From Pelagibius sp028280305 (GTDB lineage Bacteria; Pseudomonadota; Alphaproteobacteria; Kiloniellales; Kiloniellaceae): a stretch of 64,000 nt of DNA. Positions 34,688 to 43,582 of this stretch are shown here, piece by piece. The stretch is taken from assembly GCF_965233615.1 (NCBI RefSeq), contig NZ_OZ247495.1; one strand, given 5' to 3'. The notes under the pieces were generated by a model. That model ran no database searches, was not told the DNA's origin, and saw only the letters and a program-made list of their open reading frames with translations. Position 1 is the first letter of the stretch, and each line of letters starts with the position of its first letter. The position numbers were made by a program, and so were the translations under genes.

Positions 34688-34701
34688 TTAACGAAAGTCA
34701 A
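34688..34701. promoter_or_regulatory. FNR/NNR-type box shared by nirS and the NirI-like gene
   Basis: TTAAC-GAAA-GTCAA lies between the divergent genes. Class II spacing gives a nirS start near 34736 and a nirI start near 34653, both compatible with the leaders present. The core and flanks are identical over 18 bases to the norC site, so both probably answer to the same regulator with similar affinity. Confidence 0.78.
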
Positions 34702-34764
34702 GGAAGGCCCGGGGGACGGGGCGCATCCTCGCGCTGGCCCCACCCGTGCAATGGAGAGATCGTC

Positions 34765-36519
34765 ATGCACAGCCTCCGCGGTATTAGAAAACTTGCGCTC
34801 CTCACTTCCGTTGTCCTGCCTATGGCCATCGCCGCCAACGGCGCCCTGGCACAGGACAAGCCGAACGCCCATGGCGACGGCCCTGCGGCGGCTTACAATC
34901 CCAGCCTGACAACCCTCGGCCAGATCGATGTCGAGATTCCCGGACGCAAGCCCGGCGATCCCGTAATCTCGCCAGAGGAATTCCAGGCCGCCAGCAAGAT
35001 GTACTTCGAACGCTGTGCCGGCTGTCACGGCGTGTTGCGCAAGGGCGCCACCGGCAAGCCGCTGACCACCGACATTACGCGCGAGAACGGCTACGAGTAT
35101 CTGCGCGACTTCATCACCTACGGATCGCCGGCGGGCATGCCGAACTGGGGTACCTCCGGTGAAATGACCGAAGAGCAGGTCGACCTCATGTCGCGGTACC
35201 TGCTGATCGAGCCGCCGTCGCCGCCGGAATTCGGCATGGCGGAAATGCGGGAGACCTGGAAGGTTCTGGTTGCGCCGGAGGATCGGCCGACCAAGAAGAT
35301 GAACGACATCGATATCGACAATCTGTTCTCGGTAACCCTGCGGGATTCCGGTCAGGTGGCTCTGATCGACGGGGCGTCCTACGAGATCCACGCGATTATC
35401 GAGACCGGTTATGCGGTGCATATCTCGCGGATCTCCGCTTCGGGGCGCTACATCTACGTCATCGGCCGCGATGCGTTGATCAACATGATCGACCTTTGGA
35501 TGGAAACGCCGGCAACCGTCGCCCAGATCAAGGTCGGCGCCGAGGCACGCTCGGTCGAGACGTCCAAGATGAAAGGCTGGGAAGACAAGTACGCCATCGC
35601 CGGCAGCTATTGGCCGCCGCAGTACGTGATTATGGACGGCGGTACCCTTGAGCCTCAGAAAATCGTCTCGACCCGGGGCATGGTTTACGACACCCAGGAG
35701 TTCCATCCGGAGCCCCGCGTTGCCGCCATCGTCGCCTCTCACTACCGTCCCGAGTTCATCGTGAACGTGAAGGAGACCGGCAAGATCCTGCTGGTCGACT
35801 ATTCCGACATCAAGAACCTGAAGGTCACGGAGATCGAGGCCGAACGGTTCCTGCATGATGGCGGATTCGACTCCACCAAGCGCTACTTCCTCACCGCCGC
35901 CAACGCGCGCGGCAAGATCGCCGTGATCGACACCAAGGAGGGTTCGCTGACGGCGCTTTTGGAGAGCGGTGGCGAAACCCCTCATCCCGGCCGCGGGGCG
36001 AACCTGAACCACCCGGTATATGGACCGGTCTGGGCAACCTCCCACCTCGGCGACGAGACGGTCGCGCTGATCGGCACAGACCCGGAAGGCAATCCCGACC
36101 ATGCCTGGAAGATGGTGCAGCAGCTCTATGCGCTGGGTGGCGGCTCGCTGTTCGTTAAGTCGCATCCGACCTCCAATCATCTCTATGTCGATACGCCATT
36201 GAACCCGGAAGCCGAGATCTCCGCTTCGATTGCCGTGTTCAAAGTCGATGAGCTGGATCAGGAGGAGCCGGAGTACACGATCCTGCCGATCGGCGAGTGG
36301 GCCGGCATCGCCGAGGGCCAGCCGCGCGTCGTGCAGGGTGAATTCAACAAAGAAGGCGACGAGATCTGGTTCTCGGTCTGGAACGGCCGTGAGCTTGAAT
36401 CGGCAATCGTGATCGTCGACGACAAGACCCTGAAGATGAAGCACGTCATCAAGGACCCGCGTCTGGTCACGCCGACCGGCAAGTTCAACGTCTTCAACAC
36501 CCGTCAGGACGTTTACTGA
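34765..36519 (+). CDS. nirS: NirS, cytochrome cd1 nitrite reductase
   Basis: The 584-residue periplasmic enzyme reduces nitrite to NO. A signal peptide ends near A-L-A-Q (about residue 30). The cytochrome c domain has C84-A-G-C-H88, followed by an eight-bladed d1 propeller from about residue 165 to the end. Known d1-pocket histidines fit F-H-P-E-P-R and A-S-H-Y-R-P. G-A-N-L-N-H-P and the C-terminal G-K-F-N-V-F-N-T end are also family features. GGAGAG precedes the ATG. A hairpin downstream separates nirS from the d1-synthesis genes, consistent with higher nirS transcript levels. Confidence 0.97.
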   Translation: MHSLRGIRKLALLTSVVLPMAIAANGALAQDKPNAHGDGPAAAYNPSLTTLGQIDVEIPGRKPGDPVISPEEFQAASKMYFERCAGCHGVLRKGATGKPLTTDITRENGYEYLRDFITYGSPAGMPNWGTSGEMTEEQVDLMSRYLLIEPPSPPEFGMAEMRETWKVLVAPEDRPTKKMNDIDIDNLFSVTLRDSGQVALIDGASYEIHAIIETGYAVHISRISASGRYIYVIGRDALINMIDLWMETPATVAQIKVGAEARSVETSKMKGWEDKYAIAGSYWPPQYVIMDGGTLEPQKIVSTRGMVYDTQEFHPEPRVAAIVASHYRPEFIVNVKETGKILLVDYSDIKNLKVTEIEAERFLHDGGFDSTKRYFLTAANARGKIAVIDTKEGSLTALLESGGETPHPGRGANLNHPVYGPVWATSHLGDETVALIGTDPEGNPDHAWKMVQQLYALGGGSLFVKSHPTSNHLYVDTPLNPEAEISASIAVFKVDELDQEEPEYTILPIGEWAGIAEGQPRVVQGEFNKEGDEIWFSVWNGRELESAIVIVDDKTLKMKHVIKDPRLVTPTGKFNVFNTRQDVY

Positions 36520-36533
36520 CGGGAAAGAGGGAA

Positions 36534-36560
36534 GGGCGGCCGGCTTGGGGCCGCCCCTTT
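36534..36560 (+). terminator. Stem-loop after nirS (terminator or attenuator)
   Basis: GGGCGGCC and GGCCGCCC form a perfect 8-bp stem around a 7-base loop, followed by CTTTCC. The T-run is short, so partial termination is more likely than complete. It would allow more nirS than nirE message from the shared promoter. Confidence 0.6.
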
Positions 36561-36601
36561 CCGCCCAACTTCTAGCGCTAAACGTGATCAGGGAGAACGC
36601 C

Positions 36602-37393
36602 ATGAGAAAGCCGGGACAGGTATTTCTGGTTGGCGCCGGGCCCGGCGACCCTGAGCTTCTGACACTGAAAGCCCTGCGGATGCTCAAACGCGCCCAGGCG
36701 GTCGTCTATGATCGGCTGGTTTCGCCGGAAATCCTGGCGCTGGCGCCGCCTTTGGCGCGCAGGGTCCCGGTCGGCAAGGCACCCAAGGCCCATCCGGTTC
36801 CTCAGGAACGCATCAACGAGATCATGGTCGAACTGGCGCTCGACGGACTGACGGTGGTGCGCTTGAAGGGTGGCGACCCTCTGGTCTTCGGGCGCGGTTC
36901 CGAAGAGGTTGCGGCCTTGAACGCGGCCGGCATTCCGGTCGAGATCGCCCCCGGCATCACCGCAGCCCAGGGTGTGGCGGCGGCGACAGGGGTGCCGCTG
37001 ACCCATCGCGGCCTCGCCAACGGCCTGCGTCTGGTCACCGGTCATTGCCGGGACGATCAGCCGCTTGATCTGGATTGGTCGGGCCTTGCCGACCCCGACA
37101 CCACCCTGGTCGTCTACATGGGGGCCGCAAACATCGCCGAGATTGCCACAAGACTGATCGGCCAGGGCATGCCCGAATCGCTGCCGGTCCTGGCGGTGGC
37201 CAGTGGGACGACGCCGCGCGAACGCCGCCTGGTTTCCCGCCTCGACAGGATTGCGGACGAAGCCTCGGCGGCCCAGTACTTCGGACCGGTTCTCTTCGTC
37301 ATCGGTCGGGTCGTATCGCTCTACCAGAGTTGCCCCGCCGAAGTGCTGGCGATGCTGGCGACCCGGCCTTTGCGGGAAGCCGTCTATGCCTAG
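36602..37393 (+). CDS. nirE: NirE, uroporphyrinogen-III C-methyltransferase for heme d1
   Basis: The 263-residue SUMT-family enzyme shows V-G-A-G-P-G-D-P-E-L-L-T at the N-terminus, then V-Y-D-R-L-V-S, R-L-K-G-G-D-P-x-V-F-G-R-G, A-P-G-I-T-A-A and a final G-P-V-x-F-V-I-G-R-V-V. It methylates uroporphyrinogen III twice with SAM to precorrin-2, the entry to siroheme and heme d1. GGGAG lies ahead of the ATG at 36602; upstream in-frame starts overlap the terminator. It overlaps nirC by 8 bases. Confidence 0.93.
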   Translation: MRKPGQVFLVGAGPGDPELLTLKALRMLKRAQAVVYDRLVSPEILALAPPLARRVPVGKAPKAHPVPQERINEIMVELALDGLTVVRLKGGDPLVFGRGSEEVAALNAAGIPVEIAPGITAAQGVAAATGVPLTHRGLANGLRLVTGHCRDDQPLDLDWSGLADPDTTLVVYMGAANIAEIATRLIGQGMPESLPVLAVASGTTPRERRLVSRLDRIADEASAAQYFGPVLFVIGRVVSLYQSCPAEVLAMLATRPLREAVYA

Positions 37394-37712
37394 CGCACTG
37401 AAAATCCCCATGCTGGCGGTTCTGCTGTTGGGCAGCCTACCGGCGGCGGCGGTTGATCTGCCGCCCGGGCGCGCTGCGGAGTTGGAGCGTCTGGTGCTGC
37501 AGGACTGCGGGTCCTGTCACGGTCTGACACTCAAGGGCGGGCTCGGGCCCGACATCCGTGCCGCGACGCTGGCGGGCACGCCGCCGGAGAGCCTGGCTCA
37601 TATCGTTCTCCACGGCGTGCCCGGTACGCCGATGCCGCCTTGGCACCCACTGCTGAGCGAAGCCGAGGCCCAATGGATTGCCGAGTTCCTGTTGAAGGGA
37701 GAAGCCCCATGA
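37386..37712 (+). CDS. nirC: NirC, small periplasmic cytochrome c55X
   Basis: The 108-residue protein has a signal peptide (to about A-A-A-V) and one heme c site, C41-G-S-C-H45, with a late M-P-P-W-H segment that could supply the Met ligand. NirC in other denitrifiers donates electrons to NirS or to the d1 assembly step. The start is placed at ATG 37386 inside the nirE end, since the longer upstream frame has no signal peptide. Its stop overlaps nirF (ATGA). Confidence 0.88.
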   Translation: MPSALKIPMLAVLLLGSLPAAAVDLPPGRAAELERLVLQDCGSCHGLTLKGGLGPDIRAATLAGTPPESLAHIVLHGVPGTPMPPWHPLLSEAEAQWIAEFLLKGEAP

Positions 37713-38878
37713 CCCGCTTTGTCGCCGGCGGCCTGCTGTTTGTGACGATCTGCTTTACCGTCTGGTTCAACACAGTTCTGGCCGATACGGCCCTGCGCGC
37801 CACCGGCGACCTGGGCGTGGTGATTGAGCGCGGCTCCGGCTCCCTGCTGATCGTCGATCAATCCGAGCACGCCGCAATCGGCCGCGTCAAAGGCCTGGGC
37901 GATCTTTCTCATGCATCGGTGGTCTTTTCACCGGATCAGCGCTTTGCCTTTGTCTTCGGACGCGACGGCGGGCTCAGCAAGGTCGACCTTCTGACCCAGA
38001 CGATCGCGGCCCGGGTTCTGCAGGCGGGGAATGCGATCGGCGGGGCGATCTCCGACGACGGCGCGTTGGTGGCGGTCTCCAATTATGAACCGGGCGGCGT
38101 CAGGGTTTTTGATGCCGGCACAATGGAAATGGTGGCGGACATTTCGACCGGGTCCAAGACCATTGGGCTGGTGGATGCCCCCGGGCGCCTCTTCGTCTTC
38201 ACCCTCTGGGATGCAGGCGAAACCTGGATTGCGGATTTCTCGGGCGACCAACCTCAGATCACCCGGATCGAAGGCATCGGCAAGAATCCTTACGACGCGC
38301 TGATCACTGCCGATGGGCGTCATTACATCGCCGGGCTCTTCGGTGAGGACGGTTTGACGGCGCTGGATCTCTGGCAGTCGCCGCCGATCCCCAAGCGCAT
38401 CCTCGCGGGCTACGGGCGCGGCCAAGAACCCCTGCCGGTCTATAAGATGCCGCACCTGGAGGGCTGGGCGCTCGCCGGCGACCGCTTTGTTCTGCCCGCC
38501 GTCGGCCATCATGAGGTGCTCTGGATCGATGCACGCAGCCTGGAAGAGGCTGGCCGCACCAAAACCCATGGCCAGCCGGTCTTCGCCGTCGCCCGGCCCG
38601 ACGGGCGCCAGGTCTGGGTGAACTTCGCCCACCCCTTGAACGACACGGTTCAGGTGATCGATACGCCCTCGGGCGAGGTGATCCACACTTTGCAGCCGGG
38701 CCCCGCCGTGCTGCACATGGAATTCACGCCGCGCGGCCACGAAGTCTGGGTCTCGGTGCGCGATGCCGGCCGGATCGATATCTACGACACCCAAAACTTT
38801 GAGAAGCTGGGGGAGATCGCCGCCGAGACCCCCTCCGGCATATTCTTCACCGCGCGTGCCCACCGGACGGGACTCTAG
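37709..38878 (+). CDS. nirF: NirF, heme d1 biosynthesis propeller protein
   Basis: This 389-residue protein has a signal/anchor segment (about residues 3-23) and then an eight-bladed propeller like the d1 domain of NirS but without a cytochrome c domain. R-G-S-G-S-L-L-I-V-D, R-F-A-F-V-F-G-R-D-G and the late G-H-E-V-W-V-S-V-R-D motif fit NirF. It acts in the periplasm on a d1 precursor. The start at 37709 overlaps the nirC stop (ATGA); the longer frame upstream is in nirC. Confidence 0.92.
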   Translation: MTRFVAGGLLFVTICFTVWFNTVLADTALRATGDLGVVIERGSGSLLIVDQSEHAAIGRVKGLGDLSHASVVFSPDQRFAFVFGRDGGLSKVDLLTQTIAARVLQAGNAIGGAISDDGALVAVSNYEPGGVRVFDAGTMEMVADISTGSKTIGLVDAPGRLFVFTLWDAGETWIADFSGDQPQITRIEGIGKNPYDALITADGRHYIAGLFGEDGLTALDLWQSPPIPKRILAGYGRGQEPLPVYKMPHLEGWALAGDRFVLPAVGHHEVLWIDARSLEEAGRTKTHGQPVFAVARPDGRQVWVNFAHPLNDTVQVIDTPSGEVIHTLQPGPAVLHMEFTPRGHEVWVSVRDAGRIDIYDTQNFEKLGEIAAETPSGIFFTARAHRTGL

Positions 38879-38880
38879 CC

Positions 38881-39891
38881 ATGAGCCCGGTCCTTGATCC
38901 TATCGACCACGCCCTGCTGGACGGCTGGCAACGCGGTTTTCCCCTGGTGCCGCGTCCCTTTGAGGTGATCGGTCAACAGTTGGACCTTGCCGAAGAGGAG
39001 GTTCTCGACCGTCTGCGCCGACTTTCCATGGCCGGGGCGATCAGCCGTATCGGGGCAACCTGCCGGCCCAACACCGCAGGGGCCAGCACGCTGGCCGCCG
39101 TGGCGGTGCCGGATTTACAGATCGACGACGTGGCCGCGACTATCGGCGCAGAGCCGGGCGTGAACCATTCCTATCTCCGCGAGAACAAGTGGAACATCTG
39201 GTTCGTGGCCACCGGCCCCGACCGGGCCCATGTCGACGCGACCCTGGACCGCATCAGACGGCACACCGGGCTGGAGGTCCTCGACCTGCCGCTGCTGCGT
39301 CCTTTCAACGTCAATCTTGGGTTCTCGCTGGACGGAACGGGCCGGCTGCCGACAACGCGCAAATCCGTGGATGCCGGGGTCCTGCTGCCCGAAGACCGGC
39401 CGATCATGCAGGCGCTCTCCAATGGCTTGCCGTTGGTTTCGCGCCCCTATGCGGAGCTCAGCGCCGCGCTGGAGCGCCCGGAATCTGAAATTCTGTCGCG
39501 CATCGCCGCTCTTTCGGCGGCCGGAATTCTATCGCGGATCGGCGTCATCGTGCGCCACCGGGCACTCGGCTGGCGCTCCAACGCCATGGTGGTCTGGGAG
39601 CTGCCGGAGGAAGACATCGATCGCGTCGGCCCCGCTCTAACCGCGGTGCGCGGCGTCACTCTCTGTTATCAGCGCCGCCCGGTGCTGGGCGTCTGGCCCT
39701 ACACGCTCTATTGCATGATCCACGCGCGCAGCCGCGCCGAAGCCATGGAAGTGCTGGACCGTGCCTGTGCCGAGGTGGGCTTGTCCGAAGTTCCCCATCA
39801 GGTGCTCTTCAGTATCCGTTGTTTCAAGCAGACCGGCGCCCTCGTCAGCTCGTCGAACGGGGGTGCCTCGTCCAGTGGAGCCGCCGCATGA
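38881..39891 (+). CDS. nirDL: NirDL, fused siroheme decarboxylase subunits
   Basis: The 336-residue protein consists of two Lrp/AsnC-like halves of about 160 residues each (D-like then L-like), each starting with an L/I-x-x-G-F/L-P-L-V-x-R-P element, and each with a helix-turn-helix-derived domain plus an RAM-like ferredoxin fold. Key segments include N-K-W-N-I-W-F-V in the first half and R-H-R-A-L-G-W in the second. NirD/L/G/H decarboxylate siroheme to 12,18-didecarboxysiroheme. Fusion of nirD and nirL is known in Paracoccus-type clusters. It overlaps nirG (ATGA). Confidence 0.9.
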   Translation: MSPVLDPIDHALLDGWQRGFPLVPRPFEVIGQQLDLAEEEVLDRLRRLSMAGAISRIGATCRPNTAGASTLAAVAVPDLQIDDVAATIGAEPGVNHSYLRENKWNIWFVATGPDRAHVDATLDRIRRHTGLEVLDLPLLRPFNVNLGFSLDGTGRLPTTRKSVDAGVLLPEDRPIMQALSNGLPLVSRPYAELSAALERPESEILSRIAALSAAGILSRIGVIVRHRALGWRSNAMVVWELPEEDIDRVGPALTAVRGVTLCYQRRPVLGVWPYTLYCMIHARSRAEAMEVLDRACAEVGLSEVPHQVLFSIRCFKQTGALVSSSNGGASSSGAAA

Positions 39892-40352
39892 GAAGACAGC
39901 CGCTCAAACTTGATGCGACAGACCGGCAGATCATCAATCTGCTGCAGGAAGGCTTCCCGCTTTCTTCGAGGCCTTATGCCGAGGCGGCCAAGCGTCTCGG
40001 CCTCAGTGAGAATGGGCTCATCGCCCGGCTCGGGATGTTGCGCGAGATAGGTGCCATTACCCGTTTCGGGCCTTTTTTCGACGCGGCGGCCATGGGGGGC
40101 GCTTTTTGTCTTTGCGCGATGGCCGTGCCGGGCGCCGAATTCGATGCGGTCGCGGCCAAGGTCAATGCCCATGCTGAAGTCGCGCATAACTATGAGCGTG
40201 CGCACGTCTTGAACATGTGGTTCGTGCTGGCGACCGAGACGCCGGGGGAAATCGAAGCAGCCGCCTGTGCCATCGAAGCGGATACCGGGCTTGCCGTCTT
40301 TCGGTTTCCGAAAGAGGAAGAGTTCTTCATCGGCTTCAGGGTGGTGGCATGA
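39888..40352 (+). CDS. nirG: NirG, siroheme decarboxylase subunit
   Basis: This 154-residue Lrp/AsnC-like protein has L-Q-E-G-F-P-L-S-S-R-P-Y, F-G-P-F-F-D-A-A-A-M-G-G and N-M-W-F-V segments shared with the halves of NirDL and with NirH. With them it removes two propionate carboxyls from siroheme. ATG 39888 gives the family length and an ATGA overlap with nirDL; a longer upstream frame lies inside nirDL. Its stop overlaps nirH. Confidence 0.88.
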   Translation: MRRQPLKLDATDRQIINLLQEGFPLSSRPYAEAAKRLGLSENGLIARLGMLREIGAITRFGPFFDAAAMGGAFCLCAMAVPGAEFDAVAAKVNAHAEVAHNYERAHVLNMWFVLATETPGEIEAAACAIEADTGLAVFRFPKEEEFFIGFRVVA

Positions 40353-40840
40353 GCATATCGGCCAACGACCGCCGGATCATCGAGGCAACCCAGTCGGGTC
40401 TGCCCCTGACTCCCGCACCTTATGCGGAGATCGCCGCGAGTCTTGGCCTTGAAGAGGGCGAGGTGATCGGCCGTCTGGCGGCGCTGCAGGCGCGCGGAGT
40501 CGTTCGACGGATCGGCGTCGCACCCAATCATTATGCCCTGGGCATGGTTGCAAACGGGATGACGGTCTGGGACGTGGCGGACGCCGAGGCGAGCCGCCTT
40601 GGAGCAGCCGTTGGTGCCCTGGATTATGTGTCTCATTGCTATCTGCGGCCGCGCGCCCTGCCGCTCTGGCCCTACAACCTCTTCGCCATGGTCCATGGCG
40701 CCGACCGAGACGAGGTTGAGGAAAAGCGCGCCGGGATCGCAGCGCTGCTCGGCGATGCCTGTCGCGACAGCGATGTTCTCTACTCGATAAGGATTTTGAA
40801 GAAGACCGGTTTGCGGTTGACCCGGAAAGGAGGGCGCTGA
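40349..40840 (+). CDS. nirH: NirH, siroheme decarboxylase subunit
   Basis: The 163-residue protein is the fourth Lrp/AsnC-like unit of the decarboxylase set, with T-Q-S-G-L-P-L-T-P-A-P-Y, R-I-G-V-A-P-N-H-Y-A-L-G (the 'H-Y-A-L-G' pocket) and Y-L-R-P/W-P-Y-N-L-F-A-M. The start overlaps nirG by 4 bases, and its TGA overlaps nirJ by one base (TGATG). DNA binding is not expected despite the HTH ancestry. Confidence 0.88.
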   Translation: MSISANDRRIIEATQSGLPLTPAPYAEIAASLGLEEGEVIGRLAALQARGVVRRIGVAPNHYALGMVANGMTVWDVADAEASRLGAAVGALDYVSHCYLRPRALPLWPYNLFAMVHGADRDEVEEKRAGIAALLGDACRDSDVLYSIRILKKTGLRLTRKGGR

Positions 40841-42048
40841 TGTTTCGCCTGTCCCATTACATGCGCCAGCTCGTTGCGCCGACGCCTCTGCGTCCGAAGC
40901 GTCATCCCGTTAAGCCGGTGGTGATCTGGAATTTGACGCGGCGCTGCAACCTGCGGTGCCGGCATTGTTACTCCGTCTCCGCCGACCGGGATTTTCCGGG
41001 AGAGCTGAGCCATGAACAGGCGATGGCGGTGCTGGAAGACCTCGGAAGCTTCAACATTCCGGCCCTGATTCTTTCGGGGGGAGAGCCGCTCGACCGGGCC
41101 GATCTGTTTCAGATTGCCGCGCGGGCTCGGGAAATGGGCATGTATCTGGCATTGTCGAGCAACGGGACAAAGATCATCGGTGAGCAGGCAGACCGCGTGG
41201 CCGAGATCGGTTTCGACTATGTCGGCATCAGCCTGGACGGCATCGGCAAAACCAACGACTGGTTCCGTGGCCGCGAGGGGGCGTTCGATCAGGGGCTTGC
41301 GGGGGTCCGCGCCTGCAAGAAGCGCGGCATCAAGGTCGGTCTCCGCTTCACCCTTACGCAGGATAACGCCCACCAACTGCGCGACCTGCTGGCTCTGGCC
41401 GATGACGAGGGCGTCGACAAGTTCTATCTGTCCCACCTGGTCTATGCCGGGCGCGGAGACAAGCACCGGGGCGCTGATGCCAGCTGGCATCGCTCACGGC
41501 ACGCCATGGATGTTCTGATCGATCGGGCCTGGATCGCGGAAGCCGAGGACATGCCGATCGATATCGTCACCGGCAACAACGATGCCGATGCCGTCTACTT
41601 TCTGCGTTGGGTGGAGGAGAACTTCTCGGCCGACAAAGTCGCGCATCTGCGCAGGCACTTGGCGGCCTGGGGCGGTAATGCCTCCGGTGTCGGTGTCGCC
41701 AACATCGACCCGCAGGGCCGTGTGCATCCGGACACCTACTGGTCGGACTACACCATCGGCAGCGTGAAGGAGCGTAAGTTCTCCGAGCTCTGGACCGGCC
41801 GGGACCCGATGCTGGCCCAGCTTCGCCGCCGGCCGCGTCCGCTGAAGGGGCGCTGCGGTGCCTGCATCTACAAGGATGTCTGCGGCGGGAACACCCGTAT
41901 CCGCGCCCTGCAACTGACCGGCGACCCCTGGGCCGAGGATCCGGCCTGTTACATGAGCGATTCCGAGATCGGTGTCGCAAGCGGTGATCGCCTGACGGTG
42001 ACCCCTTTCCTGGGAAAAAGCCATGATCCGCTTCATCGCTTTCTCTAG
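40840..42048 (+). CDS. nirJ: NirJ, radical SAM enzyme of heme d1 synthesis
   Basis: The 402-residue enzyme has C36-N-L-R-C40-R-H-C43, the radical-SAM 4Fe-4S site, then L-S-G-G-E-P-L and S-S-N-G-T. A C-terminal cysteine-rich SPASM-like region includes C-G-A-C-I-Y-K-D-V-C-G-G and a later C before the end, for auxiliary clusters. NirJ replaces propionates at C3 and C8 of didecarboxysiroheme on the way to heme d1. The start overlaps nirH by one base and the end overlaps nirN by 26. Confidence 0.94.
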   Translation: MFRLSHYMRQLVAPTPLRPKRHPVKPVVIWNLTRRCNLRCRHCYSVSADRDFPGELSHEQAMAVLEDLGSFNIPALILSGGEPLDRADLFQIAARAREMGMYLALSSNGTKIIGEQADRVAEIGFDYVGISLDGIGKTNDWFRGREGAFDQGLAGVRACKKRGIKVGLRFTLTQDNAHQLRDLLALADDEGVDKFYLSHLVYAGRGDKHRGADASWHRSRHAMDVLIDRAWIAEAEDMPIDIVTGNNDADAVYFLRWVEENFSADKVAHLRRHLAAWGGNASGVGVANIDPQGRVHPDTYWSDYTIGSVKERKFSELWTGRDPMLAQLRRRPRPLKGRCGACIYKDVCGGNTRIRALQLTGDPWAEDPACYMSDSEIGVASGDRLTVTPFLGKSHDPLHRFL

Positions 42049-43582
42049 CGCGTTGATTTTCTTCGCAGGTCTGGGGGCGGCGGACCCGGTGCCGCCCGCG
42101 GAAGAGCTTTACCGCGAACACTGTGCCGCCTGTCACGGCATTGACCGCCTGGGCGGGACGGGGCCGGCCCTGATCCCGGAAACCCTGAAGCGGTTGCGCG
42201 GGCCGAAACTTGCAACGGTGATCGGCAAGGGCCGGGCGGCGACCCAGATGCCGGCCTTTGGGGAGACGCTGGGCGCAGAAGAAATCGCCGCGATCATCGA
42301 TTACGTGAAGGTGCCGCTGAGCGAAACCCCCGCCTGGGGCCCTGAACAGATCGCGGAGAGCCGCACCGTCGACCCGGACTATCAGCCTGTTGCGGCGCCG
42401 GTCTTCGATGCCGATCCCATGAACGTTTTCCTGGTGGTCGAAACCGGCGATCACCACGTCTCCGTGCTCGATGGCGACCGCTTCACCGTCATGGATCGCT
42501 TCCCGACACCTTTTGCCGTGCATGGCGGGCCGAAATTCACGCCCGAGGGGCGCTTCGTTTTCATCATGTCGCGTGACGGCTGGGTGCAGAAGTACGATCT
42601 CTGGAGTCTGGCCGAGGTCGGGCGGATCCGGGCCGGGCTGAACAGCCGCAACATCGCGATCTCCAAAAACGGCCGGTACCTGGCGGTCGCCAATTACCTG
42701 CCTCGGACGCTGACCATCCTCTCGACCGATGACCTCTCGGTCGAACGGGTCTTCGACGTCGCGGCAAATGACGGCGCGGCCTCGCGCGTGTCAGCCGTTT
42801 ATCAGGCACCTCAGCGCGACAGCTTCATACTGGCGCTGAAAGACGCGCCGGAGATCTGGGAGATCGCCACCGATCCGGAGGCCGAGCCGGTCTACGAGGG
42901 CAAGGTTCACAGTTATGAGAAGGGCATGGTCGAAGCTCTGCCGTCTTCCGAAGGCCTCTTTGCCCTGCGGCGGATCGAGGTCAGCGAGCCGATCGATGAC
43001 TTTTTCTTTACGCCCGACTACCGGCATCTGATCGGTGCTTCGCGCGACGGTGCGCGGGGCGTGGTGGTCAATCTGCATGTCGGCCGCGAGATCGCCGATC
43101 TGCCCCTGCCGGGGCTGCCGCACCTTGGCTCGGGCATCTCCTGGTTCAACCAAGGACGCCGGGTGATGGCGACGCCGCACCTGAAGGAGGCGCGGTTGTC
43201 AGTCATCGACATCGAGGACTGGCAGGTGGTGGAAACCATCGAGACTCTGGGTCCGGGCTTTTTCCTCCGCAGCCACGAGAATGCCGATCACGTCTGGGCC
43301 GACGTTTTCTTCGGTCCCAATCGGGACGCGGTCCATGTCATTGACAAGGAGTCGCTGGAAATCGTGAAGACGCTCCGCCCCGTCCCCGGCGCCACCGTTG
43401 CCCACGTCGAGTTCGATCGCAGCGGCCGCCATGCCTTGGTCAGTGTCTGGGAGGAGGAGGGGGCGGTAATCGTCTACGACGCCGCCACACTGGAGGAAGT
43501 AAACCGCCTGCCGATGCGCAAGCCTTCAGGAAAGTACAATGTCTGGAACAAGATTACTTTCTCGGACGGCACCAGCCACTGA
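42023..43582 (+). CDS. nirN: NirN, dihydro-heme d1 dehydrogenase
   Basis: The 519-residue NirS-like protein has a signal peptide (cleavage near G-A-A-D, residue 20), a cytochrome c domain with C34-A-A-C-H38 and an eight-bladed d1 propeller with H-G-G-P-K-F-T and G-K-Y-N-V-W-N at the end. It oxidises dihydro-d1 to mature heme d1 and hands it to NirS in the periplasm. NirN lacks nitrite reductase activity in known cases. It overlaps nirJ by 26 bases and its tail overlaps the chelatase-like gene by 44. Confidence 0.92.
   Translation: MIRFIAFSSALIFFAGLGAADPVPPAEELYREHCAACHGIDRLGGTGPALIPETLKRLRGPKLATVIGKGRAATQMPAFGETLGAEEIAAIIDYVKVPLSETPAWGPEQIAESRTVDPDYQPVAAPVFDADPMNVFLVVETGDHHVSVLDGDRFTVMDRFPTPFAVHGGPKFTPEGRFVFIMSRDGWVQKYDLWSLAEVGRIRAGLNSRNIAISKNGRYLAVANYLPRTLTILSTDDLSVERVFDVAANDGAASRVSAVYQAPQRDSFILALKDAPEIWEIATDPEAEPVYEGKVHSYEKGMVEALPSSEGLFALRRIEVSEPIDDFFFTPDYRHLIGASRDGARGVVVNLHVGREIADLPLPGLPHLGSGISWFNQGRRVMATPHLKEARLSVIDIEDWQVVETIETLGPGFFLRSHENADHVWADVFFGPNRDAVHVIDKESLEIVKTLRPVPGATVAHVEFDRSGRHALVSVWEEEGAVIVYDAATLEEVNRLPMRKPSGKYNVWNKITFSDGTSH

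Noticed and set aside
34597..36687. Long minus-strand open frame of 696 codons opposite nirS and nirE
   Set aside because: It is antisense to well-identified genes, its translation has shadow-like composition, and no family motif was seen. High-GC coding DNA commonly gives such frames.
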